DNA of 64,000 nucleotides from Apirhabdus apintestini (lineage in GTDB: Bacteria; Pseudomonadota; Gammaproteobacteria; Enterobacterales; Enterobacteriaceae): contig CP138906.1 of the NCBI GenBank assembly GCA_033977085.1, positions 3,534,001 to 3,598,000 on the forward strand, written 5' to 3'. Below are positions 42,281 through 54,918 of the stretch, in pieces; position 1 is the stretch's first letter, and each line of letters opens with the position of its first letter. The position numbers were made by a program, and so were the translations under genes. The notes beneath the pieces were generated by a model. It made no database searches. It was not told the origin of the DNA and saw nothing but the letters and a program-made list of their open reading frames with translations.

Positions 42281-45200
42281 CCGGCAGCGCTTCGCGCACG
42301 ATTGTGCTTAGCGGTGATGCGCCTACGTTTACGCTGGATGCGATGTGTGAGGATAACGTTCTCAATGCGGTAGAGGTTAAGCAACCGCTGACATTAAGCG
42401 GCAGTAGCAACTTGCCGGATGGTAGTTCCGTTACGGTTACGCTGAACGGGGTGCAGTATCACGCGACCGTTTCACACGGCGTATGGAGCACCCAAGTGCC
42501 CGTGAGCGATTTGCAGAACCTGGCAAATACGCAATACACCATTATCGTGAACGGTAATGACGCCGTGGGTAATGCCGGTTCCTGCGAGGGCGTGCTGATC
42601 GTGGATACCGCACTGCCGCAGGTCATCATAAATACCTTTGCCGGTGACGATAAAGTCAATCTTAACGAGCTGGGCAGCGCCCAGATATTGTCCGGGCGCG
42701 TGGTCGAGTGCCGCCGCAGGCGATACGGTTACCATTACGCTCGGAAATATGCACTGGCAGGCTAAGGTGCAGAAAGATCTGGCCTGGCGCCTGGAGCTGC
42801 GCCCCAACGAATTAACCCCGCTCGGCGATGGTGAATTAACTTTTGTTGCCTCGGTAACCAACGCCCATGGCAATACCGGCACCGGCCAGCATGATATCGA
42901 TGTTAATGCAGCGCTGCCGGGGCTACGTATCCACATGATTTCCGGTGATGACGTCGTTAACGCCATTGAGCAACGGCACGATCTGGTAGTGAGTGGCACC
43001 AGTGAACATTTAAGCGCGGCAGCGGTAGTGACGGTCACGATTAACGGCAAAACCTATACCACCGCAGTGGACGCCCAGGGCACTGGCGCGTAGGCGTGCC
43101 CGCTTCCGACCTTGCCACCTGGCAGGCGGGACACATTGTCGTCAACGCCAGCGCGGCGGATGCGTGGAATAATCCGGTTTCAGTCGATCGCCCTATCGGA
43201 GCTCGATCTGAACAGTGTCGCGATCTCCATCGACGCGATTACCTCTGACGACATGATTAACGCCGCAGAGAAAGGCGCTGGCCTTGTTCTTAGCGGGATG
43301 ACTTCGAACGTTGAAGCCGGTCAAACCGTGGTAGTCACCATCGGCGGGCAAAATCTGACGGCGATTGTCGGCAAAGACGGAAGCTGGAGCCTGACGGTGC
43401 CGCCATCGGTGCTGGATAATTTGATTGACGGGCGTGCAGACGTTCACGTTAGCGTCGCCAACGCCCACGGCAACAGCGCCGAGGCCGGGCGCGAATTTGT
43501 TGTTGATACCGTGGCTCCCACGCTCTCCATCGATAACATTACCGCCGACAATATCATTAACGCTCGCGAAATCGGACAGGACCTGGCGATTACCGGTCGC
43601 AGCGACGCCGAGGCCGGGCAGCGAGTAACCGTCACCCTTAACGGGAAGGATTACACGGGTACCGTTCAGGCTGATGGAAGCTGGAGTGTGAATGTCCCGG
43701 CAGGCGCGCTGAACGGCGTGGGTGACGGTCAGCTTCATATCACCGCGCGCGTCAGTGATACTGCGGGCAATGCGTCCAGCGCTGCGCGTGACGCGCTGGT
43801 GGATACGACGGTGCCGCAGATTTACATTAACAATCTCACCGCCGACAACATCCTTAACGCCGTTGAGCACGGGCAGGCGCAAATCATCAGCGGCAGCGCC
43901 ACCGGCGCTCAGGCCGGTGATATCGTTACTGTCACGCTGAACGGCGTGGATTATCGCACGGCGGTAGACGCCGCCGGTAAATGGAGCATCGGGCTACCGG
44001 CCTCCGTCATTAAAGGGCTGGCCGACGGCGATCACAGCATTCACGTTTCGTTAACTGATAAAGCGGGCAACACGGGTGATGCGACGCATCAATTTGCGGT
44101 TAACACGCAGGCACCGTCTATTTCTATTGACACTATTGCCGGTGACGGGGTGATTAACGCTACCGAAAAAGGCGAAGCGCTAACCATTACCGGCACCAGT
44201 AATCAGCCGGGCGGCACACAGATTACCGTGATCTTAAACGGTATTCACTATGGGGCGACGACGCTCGCAGACGGAAGCTGGAGCGTGACGGTGCCGCCTG
44301 ACGCGGTCGGCGCATTAGGGGACGCGCATTATACCGTCCGCGCCAGCGTGACGGACAGCATTGGCAATGCCGCCGCTGCAGATTCTACGGTGACGGTTGA
44401 TAGCGCTCACCCCATTGTCACCGTCAATAACATAGCAGGCGACAACGTGCTCAACGCGGCGGAACTGGCGGCAGGCCAGACCCTGAGCGGGCGCGTGAAC
44501 GGCGCGGCGGCGGGCGACACCGTGACGGTGACGCTGGGCGGCAAAACCTACACCACCACGGTAAACGGCGACCTGAGCTGGAGTCTGGCGCTGGACGCGC
44601 AAACGCTGGAAGCGCTGGGCAACGGCGACCTGACGGTCAGCGCCAGCGTCACCAACGCTCACGGTAATACGGGCAGCGGCAGCCGCGACTTCACCATTGA
44701 CGCCAGCCTGCCGGGGCTGCGCATCGACACGGTGGCGGGCGATGACATCATCAACAGCATTGAACACGGGCAGAACCTGATAGTCAGCGGCAGCAGCACC
44801 GGGATGAGCGCGGGCAGCAGCGTGACGGTACACATCAGCGGGAAGGATTACCCGGCCACGGTGCAGGCGGACGGAAGCTGGCAGGCGGCGATACCGGCGG
44901 GGGATGTCTCCGGCTGGGCGGCGGGGGCGCTGGACATCACGGCGTCGGGCCGCAGCGCGGCGGGTAACCCGGTGGACATCGGTCACAGCGTGACGGTGGA
45001 CACGGCGCCGGTGGCGGTAAGCATCGACAGCGTGACGGCGGATAACGTGCTGAACGCGGCGGAGCGCGGCAGCGAACTGGCGCTGAGCGGCAGCACCGCG
45101 AACGTGGAGGCGGGCCAGACCGTGACGGTGACGTTTAACGGCAAACAGTACGCGGCGACGGTGCAGGCGGACGGCAGCTGGCAGGTGCACGTCCCGGCGG

Positions 45201-48200
45201 GCGACCTGGCGGGGCTGAAAGACGGCAGCGCGCAGGTGCAGGTGAGCGTCAGCAACCAGGCGGGCAACGGCGCCTCGGCGTCGCACGAATATCACGTGGA
45301 CACGACGCCGCCGTCGATTACGCTGGATGCGGCGGCGGGCGATAATATTCTGAACGCGGCGGAAAAAGGGGCCGACCTGACGCTGAGCGGCAGCAGCACG
45401 GCGGAAGCGGGGCAGACGGTGACGGTAACCCTGAACGGCAGCAGCTACACGGGGACGGTGGGCGCGGACGGGCGCTGGAGCGTGACGGTGGGCGCGGCTG
45501 ATTTCGCCGGGCTGAGGGACGGTAACCTGACGATAACGGCGACGGTCAACGACAGGGCGGGCAACGGCGCCAGCGCCAGCGGCAGTGTGCTGGTGGATAC
45601 CGCTGCGCCGGTTATCACCGTGGATAGCGTGGCGGGAGACGACGTGATCAACGCCCGCGAACACGGGCAGGCGCAAATCATCAGCGGCAGCGCCACCGGT
45701 GCTCAGGCGGGCGATAAAGTGGTGGTGACGCTGGGTAGCCAGAGCTGGACTACCACGGTAGACGCTGCCGGAAACTGGAGCGTCGGTATTCCCGACAGCG
45801 CAATCCGGGCGCTACAAAATGGCGATTGCGCAGTTAGTGTGACGATTACTAACCAGGCGGGCAACAGCACCACTGAAAATCACACCTTTACCGTCAATAC
45901 CACGGAGCCGAGCTTAACGATTGATACGTTATCCGGCGATGATGTTCTGAATAATGTAGAAAAAACGCACGATCTGAGCGTAACCGGCAGCGCCGTGGGT
46001 TTAGCCGCCGGTACACAAGTGACGGTCACGCTAAACGGTAAGCAATATACCGGAACGGTGGGTGCGGACGGCCACTGGAGCGCGACGGTACCGGCTGCGG
46101 ATCTGGCCGGGCTGGGTGATGCGTTCTATCGCGTCAGCGTCACGGCGACTGACAGCAACGGCAATACCGGCAGCGCGGATCATACGCTGGCCGTATCTTC
46201 ACATTTACCCGGCGTAACCATCGATCCCATTACCAGCGACAACGTGCTCAACGCGGCGGAACTGGCAGCAGGCCAGACCCTGAGCGGGCGCGTGAGCGGC
46301 GCGGCGGCGGGCGACACCGTGACGGTGACGCTGGGCGGCAAAACCTACACCACCACGGTAAACGGCGACCTGGAGCTGGAGTCTGGCGCTGGACGCAAAA
46401 ACGCTGGAAGCGCTGGGCAACGGCGACCTGACGGTCAGCGCCAGCGTCACCAACGCTCACGGTAATACGGGCAGCGGCAGCCGCGACTTCACCATTGACG
46501 CCAGCCTGCCGGGGCTGCGCATCGACACGGTGGCGGGCGATGACATCATCAACAGCATTGAACACGGGCAGAACCTGATAGTCAGCGGCAGCAGCACCGG
46601 GCTGAGCGCGGGCAGCAGCGTGACGGTACACATCAGCGGGAAGGATTACCCGGCCACGGTGCAGGCGGACGGCAGCTGGCAGGCGGCGATACCGGCGGGG
46701 GATGTCTCCGGCTGGGCGGCGGGGGCGCTGGACATCACGGCGTCGGGCCGCAGCGCGGCGGGTAACCCGGTGGACATCGGTCACAGCGTGACGGTGGACA
46801 CGGCGCCGGTGGCGGTAAGCATCGACAGCGTGACGGCGGATAACGTGCTGAACGCGGCGGAGCGCGGCAGCGAACTGGCGCTGAGCGGCAGCACCGCGAA
46901 CGTGGAGGCGGGCCAGACCGTGACGGTGACGTTTAACGGCAAACAGTACGCGGCGACGGTGCAGGCGGACGGCAGCTGGCAGGTGCACGTCCCGGCGGGC
47001 GACCTGGCGGGTCTGAAAGACGGCAGCGCGCAGGTGCAGGCGAGCGTCAGCAACCAGGCGGGCAACGGTGCCTCGGCGTCGCACGAATACCACGTGGACA
47101 CGACGCCGCCGTCGATTACGCTGGATGCGGCGGCGGGCGATAACATTCTGAACGCGGCGGAAAAAGGGGCCGACCTGACGCTGAGCGGCAGCAGCACGGC
47201 GGAAGCAGGGCAGACGGTGACGGTAACCCTGAACGGCAGCAGCTACACGGGCACGGTGGGCGCGGACGGGCGCTGGAGCGTGACGGTGGGCGCGGCTGAT
47301 TTAGCCGGGCTGAGCGACGGTAACCTGACGATAACGGCGACGGTCAACGACAGGGCGGGCAACGGCGCCAGCGCCAGCGCCAGCGTGCTGGTGGATACCG
47401 CTGCGCCGGTTATCACCGTGGATAGCGTGGCGGGAGACAACGTGATCAACGCCCGCGAACACGGGCAGGCGCAAATCATCAGCGGCAGCGCCACCGGTGC
47501 TCAGGCGGGCGATAAAGTGGTGGTGACGCTGGGTAGCCAGAGCTGGACTACCACGGTAGACGCTGCCGGAAACTGGAGCGTCGGTATTCCGGCGGAGGTG
47601 ATACGCGCGCTGGCCGATGGCAGTGTGACGCTGGACGTCAGCGTCACGAATGCGGCGGGGAATATCGGGCATATTACGCATGACGTTACGGTGGATACGG
47701 GACTGCCTTCTCTGAGCTTCGATGCGATTGCCACAGATAACATTCTGAACGCGGCTGAGAAAAATCACGACCTGGCGGTGAGCGGCGGCAGCGTTAACCT
47801 GGCAGCAGGGACAGTCGTGACCGTGACGCTAAACGGTAAGCAATACACCGCGACGGTGGGTGCGGACGGGCGCTGGAGCGCGACGGTACCCGTTGCGGAT
47901 CTGGCCGGACTTACGCAGGGGAATTACGAGTTAGGCGCGACCGCGACTAACGATATCGGCAACGGTACGCGCGCGGATGCCAGTTTACAGGTGGATACCG
48001 CCGCACCCGGCGTGACCATCGATCCCATTACCAGCGACAACGTGCTCAACGCGGCGGAACTGGCGGCAGGCCAGACCCTGAGCGGGCGCGTGAACGGCGC
48101 GGCGGCGGGCGACACCGTGACGGTGACGCTGGGCGGTAAAACCTACACCACCACGGTAAACGGCGACCTGGAGCTGGAGTCTGGCGCTGGACGCGCAAAC

Positions 48201-51200
48201 GCTGGAAGCGCTGGGCAACGGCGACCTGACGGTCAGCGCCAGCGTCACCAACGCTCACGGTAATACGGGCAGCGGCAGCCGCGACTTCACCATTGACGCC
48301 AGCCTGCCGGGGCTGCGCATCGACACGGTGGCGGGCGATGACATCATCAACAGCATTGAACACGGGCAGAACCTGATAGTCAGCGGCAGCAGCACCGGGC
48401 TGAGCGCGGGCAGCAGCGTGACGGTACACATCAGCGGGAAGGATTACCCGGCCACGGTGCAGGCGGACGGCAGCTGGCAGGTGCACGTCCCGGCGGGCGA
48501 CCTGGCGGGGCTGAAAGACGGCAGCGCGCAGGTGCAGGTGAGCGTCAGCAACCAGGCGGGCAACGGCGCCTCGGCGTCGCACGAATACCACGTGGACACG
48601 ACGCCGCCGTCGATTACGCTGGATGCGGCGGCGGGCGATAATATTCTGAACGCGGCGGAAAAAGGGGCCGACCTGACGCTGAGCGGCAGCAGCACGGCGG
48701 AAGCGGGGCAGACGGTGACGGTAACCCTGAACGGCAGCAGCTACACGGGGACGGTGGGCGCGGACGGGCGCTGGAGCGTGACGGTGGGCGCGGCTGATTT
48801 AGCCGGGCTGAGCGACGGCAATTATACCGTGACGGCAAGCGTCGGCGATAAAGCAGGAAATTCAGTAGCCACCGACTCCTCTCTGGTGGTGGATACCGCG
48901 GCGCCAACCCTGAGCTTTAACGTCGTGGCGGGAGACGACGTGATCAACGCCCGCGAACACGGGCAGGCGCAAATCATCAGCGGCAGCACCACCGGCGCCC
49001 AGGCGGGCGATAAAGTAGTAATAACGCTGGGTAGCCAGAGCTGGACCACCACGGTGGACGCGGCAGGTAACTGGAGCCTCGGCATACCGGCGGACGTCAT
49101 TGCGGCGCTGCAGGATGGCACGGCAACCCTGACGGCAACCCTGACCAACGCGGCGGGCAATAGCGTTACCGGCCAGCATAACGTTGAAGTCAATACGGCC
49201 AGCGTTGGACTCAACATAGATGCATTGAGCGGCGACGATGTGATTAACGCCAGCGAGGCCGGGCGTCCTCTGATGATTAGCGGTACCAGTCATCAGCTTG
49301 CGCCGGGATCGCTGGTTACCGTGGTGCTAAACGGCATCAGCTACAGTGCGAAGGTACAGGCCGATGGCAAATGGTCGCTTTCCGTGCCCGCCGCCGACGT
49401 GGCAAATCTCACTGACGGCGATATTTATCACGTTACTGCATCCGCGCAGGACGGTGCGGGCAACGATACCTCTGTGACCCGTGATCTTAGTGTGGATACC
49501 AGTGCTCCGGTATTGTCCATTGCGCCTATCTCGACAGACAATATCCTGAATATGCAGGAGACCGGGCAAACATTGACTATCCATGGTTCTACCAGCGGAG
49601 AACCCGGGCAGACGGTCACCGTTACGCTCGGCGGTGGTCGCTGGAATGCAACGGTACAGGCCGACGGCACCTGGTCTTTGGATATCAGCGCGGAGAGTCT
49701 GGCGCAGTTGAGCGACGGCGATTATACCGTGACGGCAACCGTCAGCGATAAAGCGGGCAATAGCACCAGCCAGAGCGGCGCGCTTACCGTTGACACTACG
49801 CCACCTACGGTGACTATCGATACCATTGCGGGCGATGATGTTATCAACGTTGATGAACAGCATGCCGGGCAAACTATCCGCGGTACCACGACCGCGGAAG
49901 AAGGTCAGACGGTGGTGGTCACGCTCAATAATCATCAGTACAGCGCCGTTGTCGGTAAAGGCGGCGTCTGGTCCGTAAATGTACCAGGCAACGATTTCCT
50001 CGGCATGGCGGACGGGAGCTATACCATCACGGCAACCGTGACTGATAAAGCCGGTAATGCCGGCAGCGGCGATCGCAATGTTAGCCTGAGCGGCGAAGTA
50101 CCGACCGTTAGCATTGATACGTTTGCGCAGGATGATATCGTCAGTGCCGCAGAGCACGGTACACCGCTGATAATTAGCGGTACTACGACGGCGCCGGCCG
50201 GTCAGAATGTGACGATAACTCTAAACGGTAAAAGCTACTCTGCCGTGGTGCAGGCCGATGGCAACTGGACGTATACCTTGGGCAGCGCGGATGTCACCGC
50301 GCTGGCGGACGGTGGCGCTTACACCATTCATGCAGAGGTGAAAAACGCTATCGGCAATGCGGCGAGTGACGATCGCAGTATCACCGTCGATTTAACGCCG
50401 CCTTCAATGGGGATTAGCATTGATACGCTGCAGCACGACACTGGCCTTAGCCACAGTGATTTTATTACTAATAATGGCTCCGTCACGCTGCAGGGTTCGC
50501 TGACGGCGCAGCCTGGCAACGATGAAACCGCGCAAATAAGCCTCGACGGTGGGAAAACCTGGATCGATCTGACGGTTACCGGAACGCACTGGAGCTACAG
50601 CGACGGCCGATCGCTAGCGGATGGCACCTGGAACTATCAGGTGAGGGTTATCGATAAAGCGGGCAATATCGGCGCTGTCGACAGCCGGGATGTTATTGTG
50701 GATACCACGCCGCCGGACGCCAGCGTGATTACCGTTGATGCGGTTAATCGTGATACCGGTCTGGATAACCACGATTTTATCACCAGTGATAATACGCTGA
50801 CCCTTAACGGCTCGCTAAATGCCGGGCTTGCGGCAGGCGAGCACGCGCAAATCAGCCTTGATGGCGGCAAAACCTGGGTAGATGTGGCCGTGAGCGGTAA
50901 AAGCTGGTCTTGGGTGGATAACCGCACCTGGCGGATGGCGACTACCATTATCAGTTACGCGTCATTGACGATGCAGGCAATATCAGCGCGACGACCTCAA
51001 AAACGGTCACCGTGGATACCCAGGCGCCGGACGCCAGTAAGACAGTATCTATCGACAGCATCAGCGACGATACCGGCCGCAGCGACAGCGATTTTGTCAC
51101 CAGCGATACTTCCTGACGCTGCGCGGCAGCCTGGGCAGTCGCTGTTGGACGGTGAGCACGTTCAGATAAGCCTCGATGGTGGCACTAGCTGGACGCTGGT

Positions 51201-54200
51201 CACCGTGATCGGAAATCAGTGGTACTACACCGATACGCGCACGCTCAGCGATGGAAATCACGAGTATTGGGTACGCGTCATTGATGATGCGGGCAATGTT
51301 GGCGAAAGCGCGCACCGAACGGTCACCGTCGATACACAGGCACCAGATGCGACGAAGAGCGTAACGATTGATAGCATTAGCGACGATACCGGCTTTAATC
51401 AGCATGACTATCTGACTAACGATACCTCTATAACGCTGAACGGTTCGCTAGGCGCGCCGCTGGGCGACGACGAGTTTGTACAGGTGAGCCTGGATGGCGG
51501 CCAAACCTGGGTCGATGTCACGTCCGTTAACGGCACTCAGTGGCAGTATGTTGATAGTCGCACGCTGACGGACGGCAGCTACGATTATCAGGTGCGGGTT
51601 GTGGATTTGGCGGGCAATGTGGGCGCGACTACCGGCCAAACGGTGACGGTAGATACCACTGCGCCAGCCCAAAGTATCACGATTGACGGTATTACTGACG
51701 ATAGCGGTCAGTCAGCCAGCGATTTCATCACCAATGATACGACGCTAACGCTGAATGGTACGCTCGGTGGCCCGCTGGGCGCCGGCGAGCACGCGCAGAT
51801 AAGCGTGGATGGTGGCAAAAGCTGGGTGGATGTTGCGGTTTCCGGCAATCAGTGGAGTTATGTGGATGGCCGCACGCTGACGGATGGTGATTACACGTAT
51901 CAGGTTCGCGTTATTGATGACGCAGGCAATGTGGGTTCTCACACCCAGCGGGTGGTCACCGTAGACACCGTCGCGCCGGATACCGTCGGTACTATCGTGA
52001 GTTATACCGACACCAAAGGCGAACGCACCGGCGATTTCGGCGATCGCTATGCCACGGATGATACGGCTCCGGTGCTGCACGGCACCTTGAATCACGCACT
52101 GGCAGATGGGGAGATTGCCCAGCTATTTCGCGATGGCGTACTGATCGGTCAGGTCGCGATTACGGGCGGAACGCAGTGGAGTTTTGCAGATTCCGGTCTG
52201 CCGGACGGAAGCTACCGCTATGTTCTGCGCGTGACGGACAAAGCCGGGAACTACACGGATTCTAAGGCGTTTGATTTATCCGTTGATACCAGCATTCCCA
52301 CCACTATGGCAACCGTGGACGGTATTACCACCAGTGATACCACGCCTATTTTAACCGGCTCGCTGTCAGAGTCGCTCGACCATAACGCCTATCTGACGGT
52401 AACGGTCAACGGGAAAACGTATACCTCAGAGCCAGGCGGTGCGGTAGTGGTCGATCCGCTGGCGCATACCTGGTATTTACAAATTCCAGATGGCGATGCG
52501 CTAACGCTGCAGTCCTATTCTGTCACTGCGCAGGTGAAGAGCAGCGCGGGAAATGGGAATACCACGGGCGTTGTCACCGGCACGGTAGATATTATCGACG
52601 ATCCTTCCGTTGCGCCCGCCTGGTCTATGAGCGCGGAGAATACCTCATATAGCGCCACCTATACGCTGGGTACGAATGGATTGTGGAATATCATGACTAA
52701 TCAGCGCGTTGCGTCGGCGCACGGGCAAAATGATTACAGCGTGCTCGCCAGCGATCTGACGATGACCGGGAATTACACCAGCGGCGCCTATGCGGATATT
52801 AACCGTGACGGTATCGCTGATATTTTAGCGATGGGTACCAGTTACGACTATATGGCGCAGTGGAACGGGAATGCCGACGGCAGTTTTTCCTATACGCGCC
52901 TGACCAATCTGGCTGATGTTCACGCCGCGGTGTGGTATGGCTCCGTGGTTGCTATCGATCTTCAGGGCGATGGCTACACGGACTTTGTGTTAGGGGATGC
53001 GGGCGGTCCTGACTCAAATACGTTAATGCTGAACAACGGCGGTACGCTGTCAGGAAGTTCAAAAGGCGGGGTTTACAGTAAGTTCGTTAGCGGTGCGAAG
53101 GTAGGAAACTACAACAGCCTTATTGAGGCATCCGGCGTAGACCTGAATAATGACGGTATGGTGGATATTGCTCAGCACACCACGAACGGCGCTAATAACT
53201 ATGCGTTATCGACCATGTTAAATCAGGGCGATGGTAGTTTTGTTTGGGGCCAGAACTTTATTAATACCATGTACAGCGGCATTGGCTCAGCCGCTGCGCC
53301 AAACGCTGTCAGTATGACCTGGGCCGATTATAACGGCGATGGCTACATGGACCTTTATATGGGGATGTCATCCGGCAGCGGCACCAATGGTTTCCTGATG
53401 CTCAATGACGGGACAGGAAAGCTAAATGCCGGGCAGAAAGTCGATAGCGATGCGCTGGCCGGGCGGGTGAGCGTCGCCGTCGACTGGGATCACGATGGCG
53501 ATATGGACATCATCAAGCTGGGGAATACCGCGCAGTCCCGCCTGTACACCAATGACGGCAGCGGGCACTTTACTTCCTCGGCGCTGGGCAGTGCGAACGC
53601 TAGCCCGGTCGCAGGAACTGCGCTAATGGATTATGACTGGGACGGTGCGGAAGACCTATTGATTATCCGCAAAAATGGTGATGTCACGCTGGAGCGTAAT
53701 ACCCATGCCGTTGCGGAAGGGACCGCGCTTCATTTGAAGATTGTGGACGGCGAGGGCATCAATGCGTTCTATGGCAATACGGTTCAGCTTTTCAACGCCG
53801 CAGGACAATTAGTCGCCTCGCGGATTATTAACGCGCAGTCTGGTATGGGGGTGAATGACGCATCCGGCTTAGTCAGTTTCTATGGCCTCAGCCCGGATGA
53901 AACTTACAGCGCGGTGCTGGTGCGCGGTATTAACGGTGTGTCCAGTAACGCGACCTGGGATGATTTGACCACAGGCGATGCGCGCCATAACTATGTGCTA
54001 ACCGCAGATGCCGCGTCCGGTGGCAATAGCGGCACTATGACCGGTACCGGATATAACGATACGTTTATTGCCGGCGAAGGTACGCATATCTATCAGGGCT
54101 CCGGCGGCTGGGAGACCACTTCGGAGCACCGGACATGGAGTTCGACGGGCGGCATGGATGTTGTGGATTATCGCCATGCGACATCCGGTATTACGGCCGA

Positions 54201-54746
54201 TCTGAGTGTGGACAGCGCTCAGAATACGGGGTACGACACTGCAACGTTTAAAAATATTGAAGGAATTAGCGGCTCGAATTTCAGCGATGTGATTACCGGC
54301 AGCAGCGGTAATAACCTGCTGGAAGGGCGGGGCGGAAACGACACCTTTAATATCGGAAACGGTGGACACGACACGCTGCTATACCGATTGATTGATGCCG
54401 GTGATGCAACCGGCGGCAACGGTAGCGATGTGGTGAACGGTTTCTCCGTCGGTACATGGGAAGGCACCGCCGACAGCGATCGCATTGATTTACGCGATCT
54501 ACTGAGCCACAGCGGCTATACCGGTAACGGCTCCGCCAGTTATATCAACGGTACGGCGCATCTGGACGCAGGAGCGGGGAATATTACTGACTATATCCGG
54601 GTGGTTCAGAACGGTAGCAATACGGAGATTCAGGTAGATCGTGATGGAACGGGGGGCAGTTTGATCCTACCACGGTGATTACCCTGAACGGCGTGCAGAC
54701 CGATTTGGCGACGCTGCTGGCGAATCATCAGTTACAGATAGTGTAA
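42281..54746 (+). CDS. Giant Ig-repeat, type I-secreted adhesin (BapA/LapA-like), 5' truncated
   Basis: At least 4,150 codons remain. The 5' end, which should encode the retention/prefix region, is lost at the IS. Order: about 27 bacterial Ig-like domains of ~100 residues (consensus I-DNVLNAAE, LSGS---AGQTVTVTLNGK-Y, VGADGSWSVTVP, AGN); about seven related domains with DTGLSxxDF (50400-52600); a segment with six D-x-x-x-DG-x-x-D motifs (52780-53660) like an FG-GAP/VCBS propeller; and a C-terminal end with NNLLEGRGGNDTF and the secretion region. Frame breaks at about 42709, 43085, 43200, 46372, 48171 and 54666, plus three compensating losses at 50928-51138, look like sequence errors. Secreted by the two genes downstream; likely surface adhesion or biofilm. 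Confidence 0.88.
44444..48480 (+). repeat. 1.8 kb higher-order repeat inside the adhesin
   Basis: The block beginning AACGTGCTCAACGCGGCGGA occurs at 44444, 46241 and 48039, a period of about 1,797 bases (599 codons, six Ig domains). Domains within a block differ; corresponding domains between blocks are nearly identical in DNA. The third block lacks exactly one 300-base domain: at about 48480 the sequence jumps from the position equivalent to 46680 to that of 46980, inside a shared GCAGGCGGACGGCAGCTGG. Confidence 0.85.
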
Positions 54747-54918
54747 AACCAGAGAGACCGGCAGGTGCAAACCTGTCGGTCTTTGCGCTTATTTACCTGG
54801 CAGGCAATAACTACAGATAAAAAGGGCTACTTTAAACAAGATAAGAATTTTCTTAGATTGATGTCGTCGGCTAAAGTATTTGATCTGCGTTTTAATGTCT
54901 GCTCACAGGAAGTGAATT

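Noticed and set aside
44315..48907. Long open frames on the minus strand of the adhesin (up to 453 codons, Arg/His/Val-rich)
   Set aside because: They mirror the GC-rich Ig repeats in the antisense frame, repeat with the same period, and have no ribosome sites or recognisable domains.
42281..50400. Regular repeats suggesting a CRISPR array or satellite
   Set aside because: The ~300-base period keeps the reading frame and encodes Ig-like domains; there are no short identical repeats with unique spacers.
50928..51145. An Arg/Pro-rich insert in the adhesin (RRPQKRSPWIPRRR region)
   Set aside because: Three nearby single C losses shift the frame and back again; the other frame encodes the expected Ig domain.
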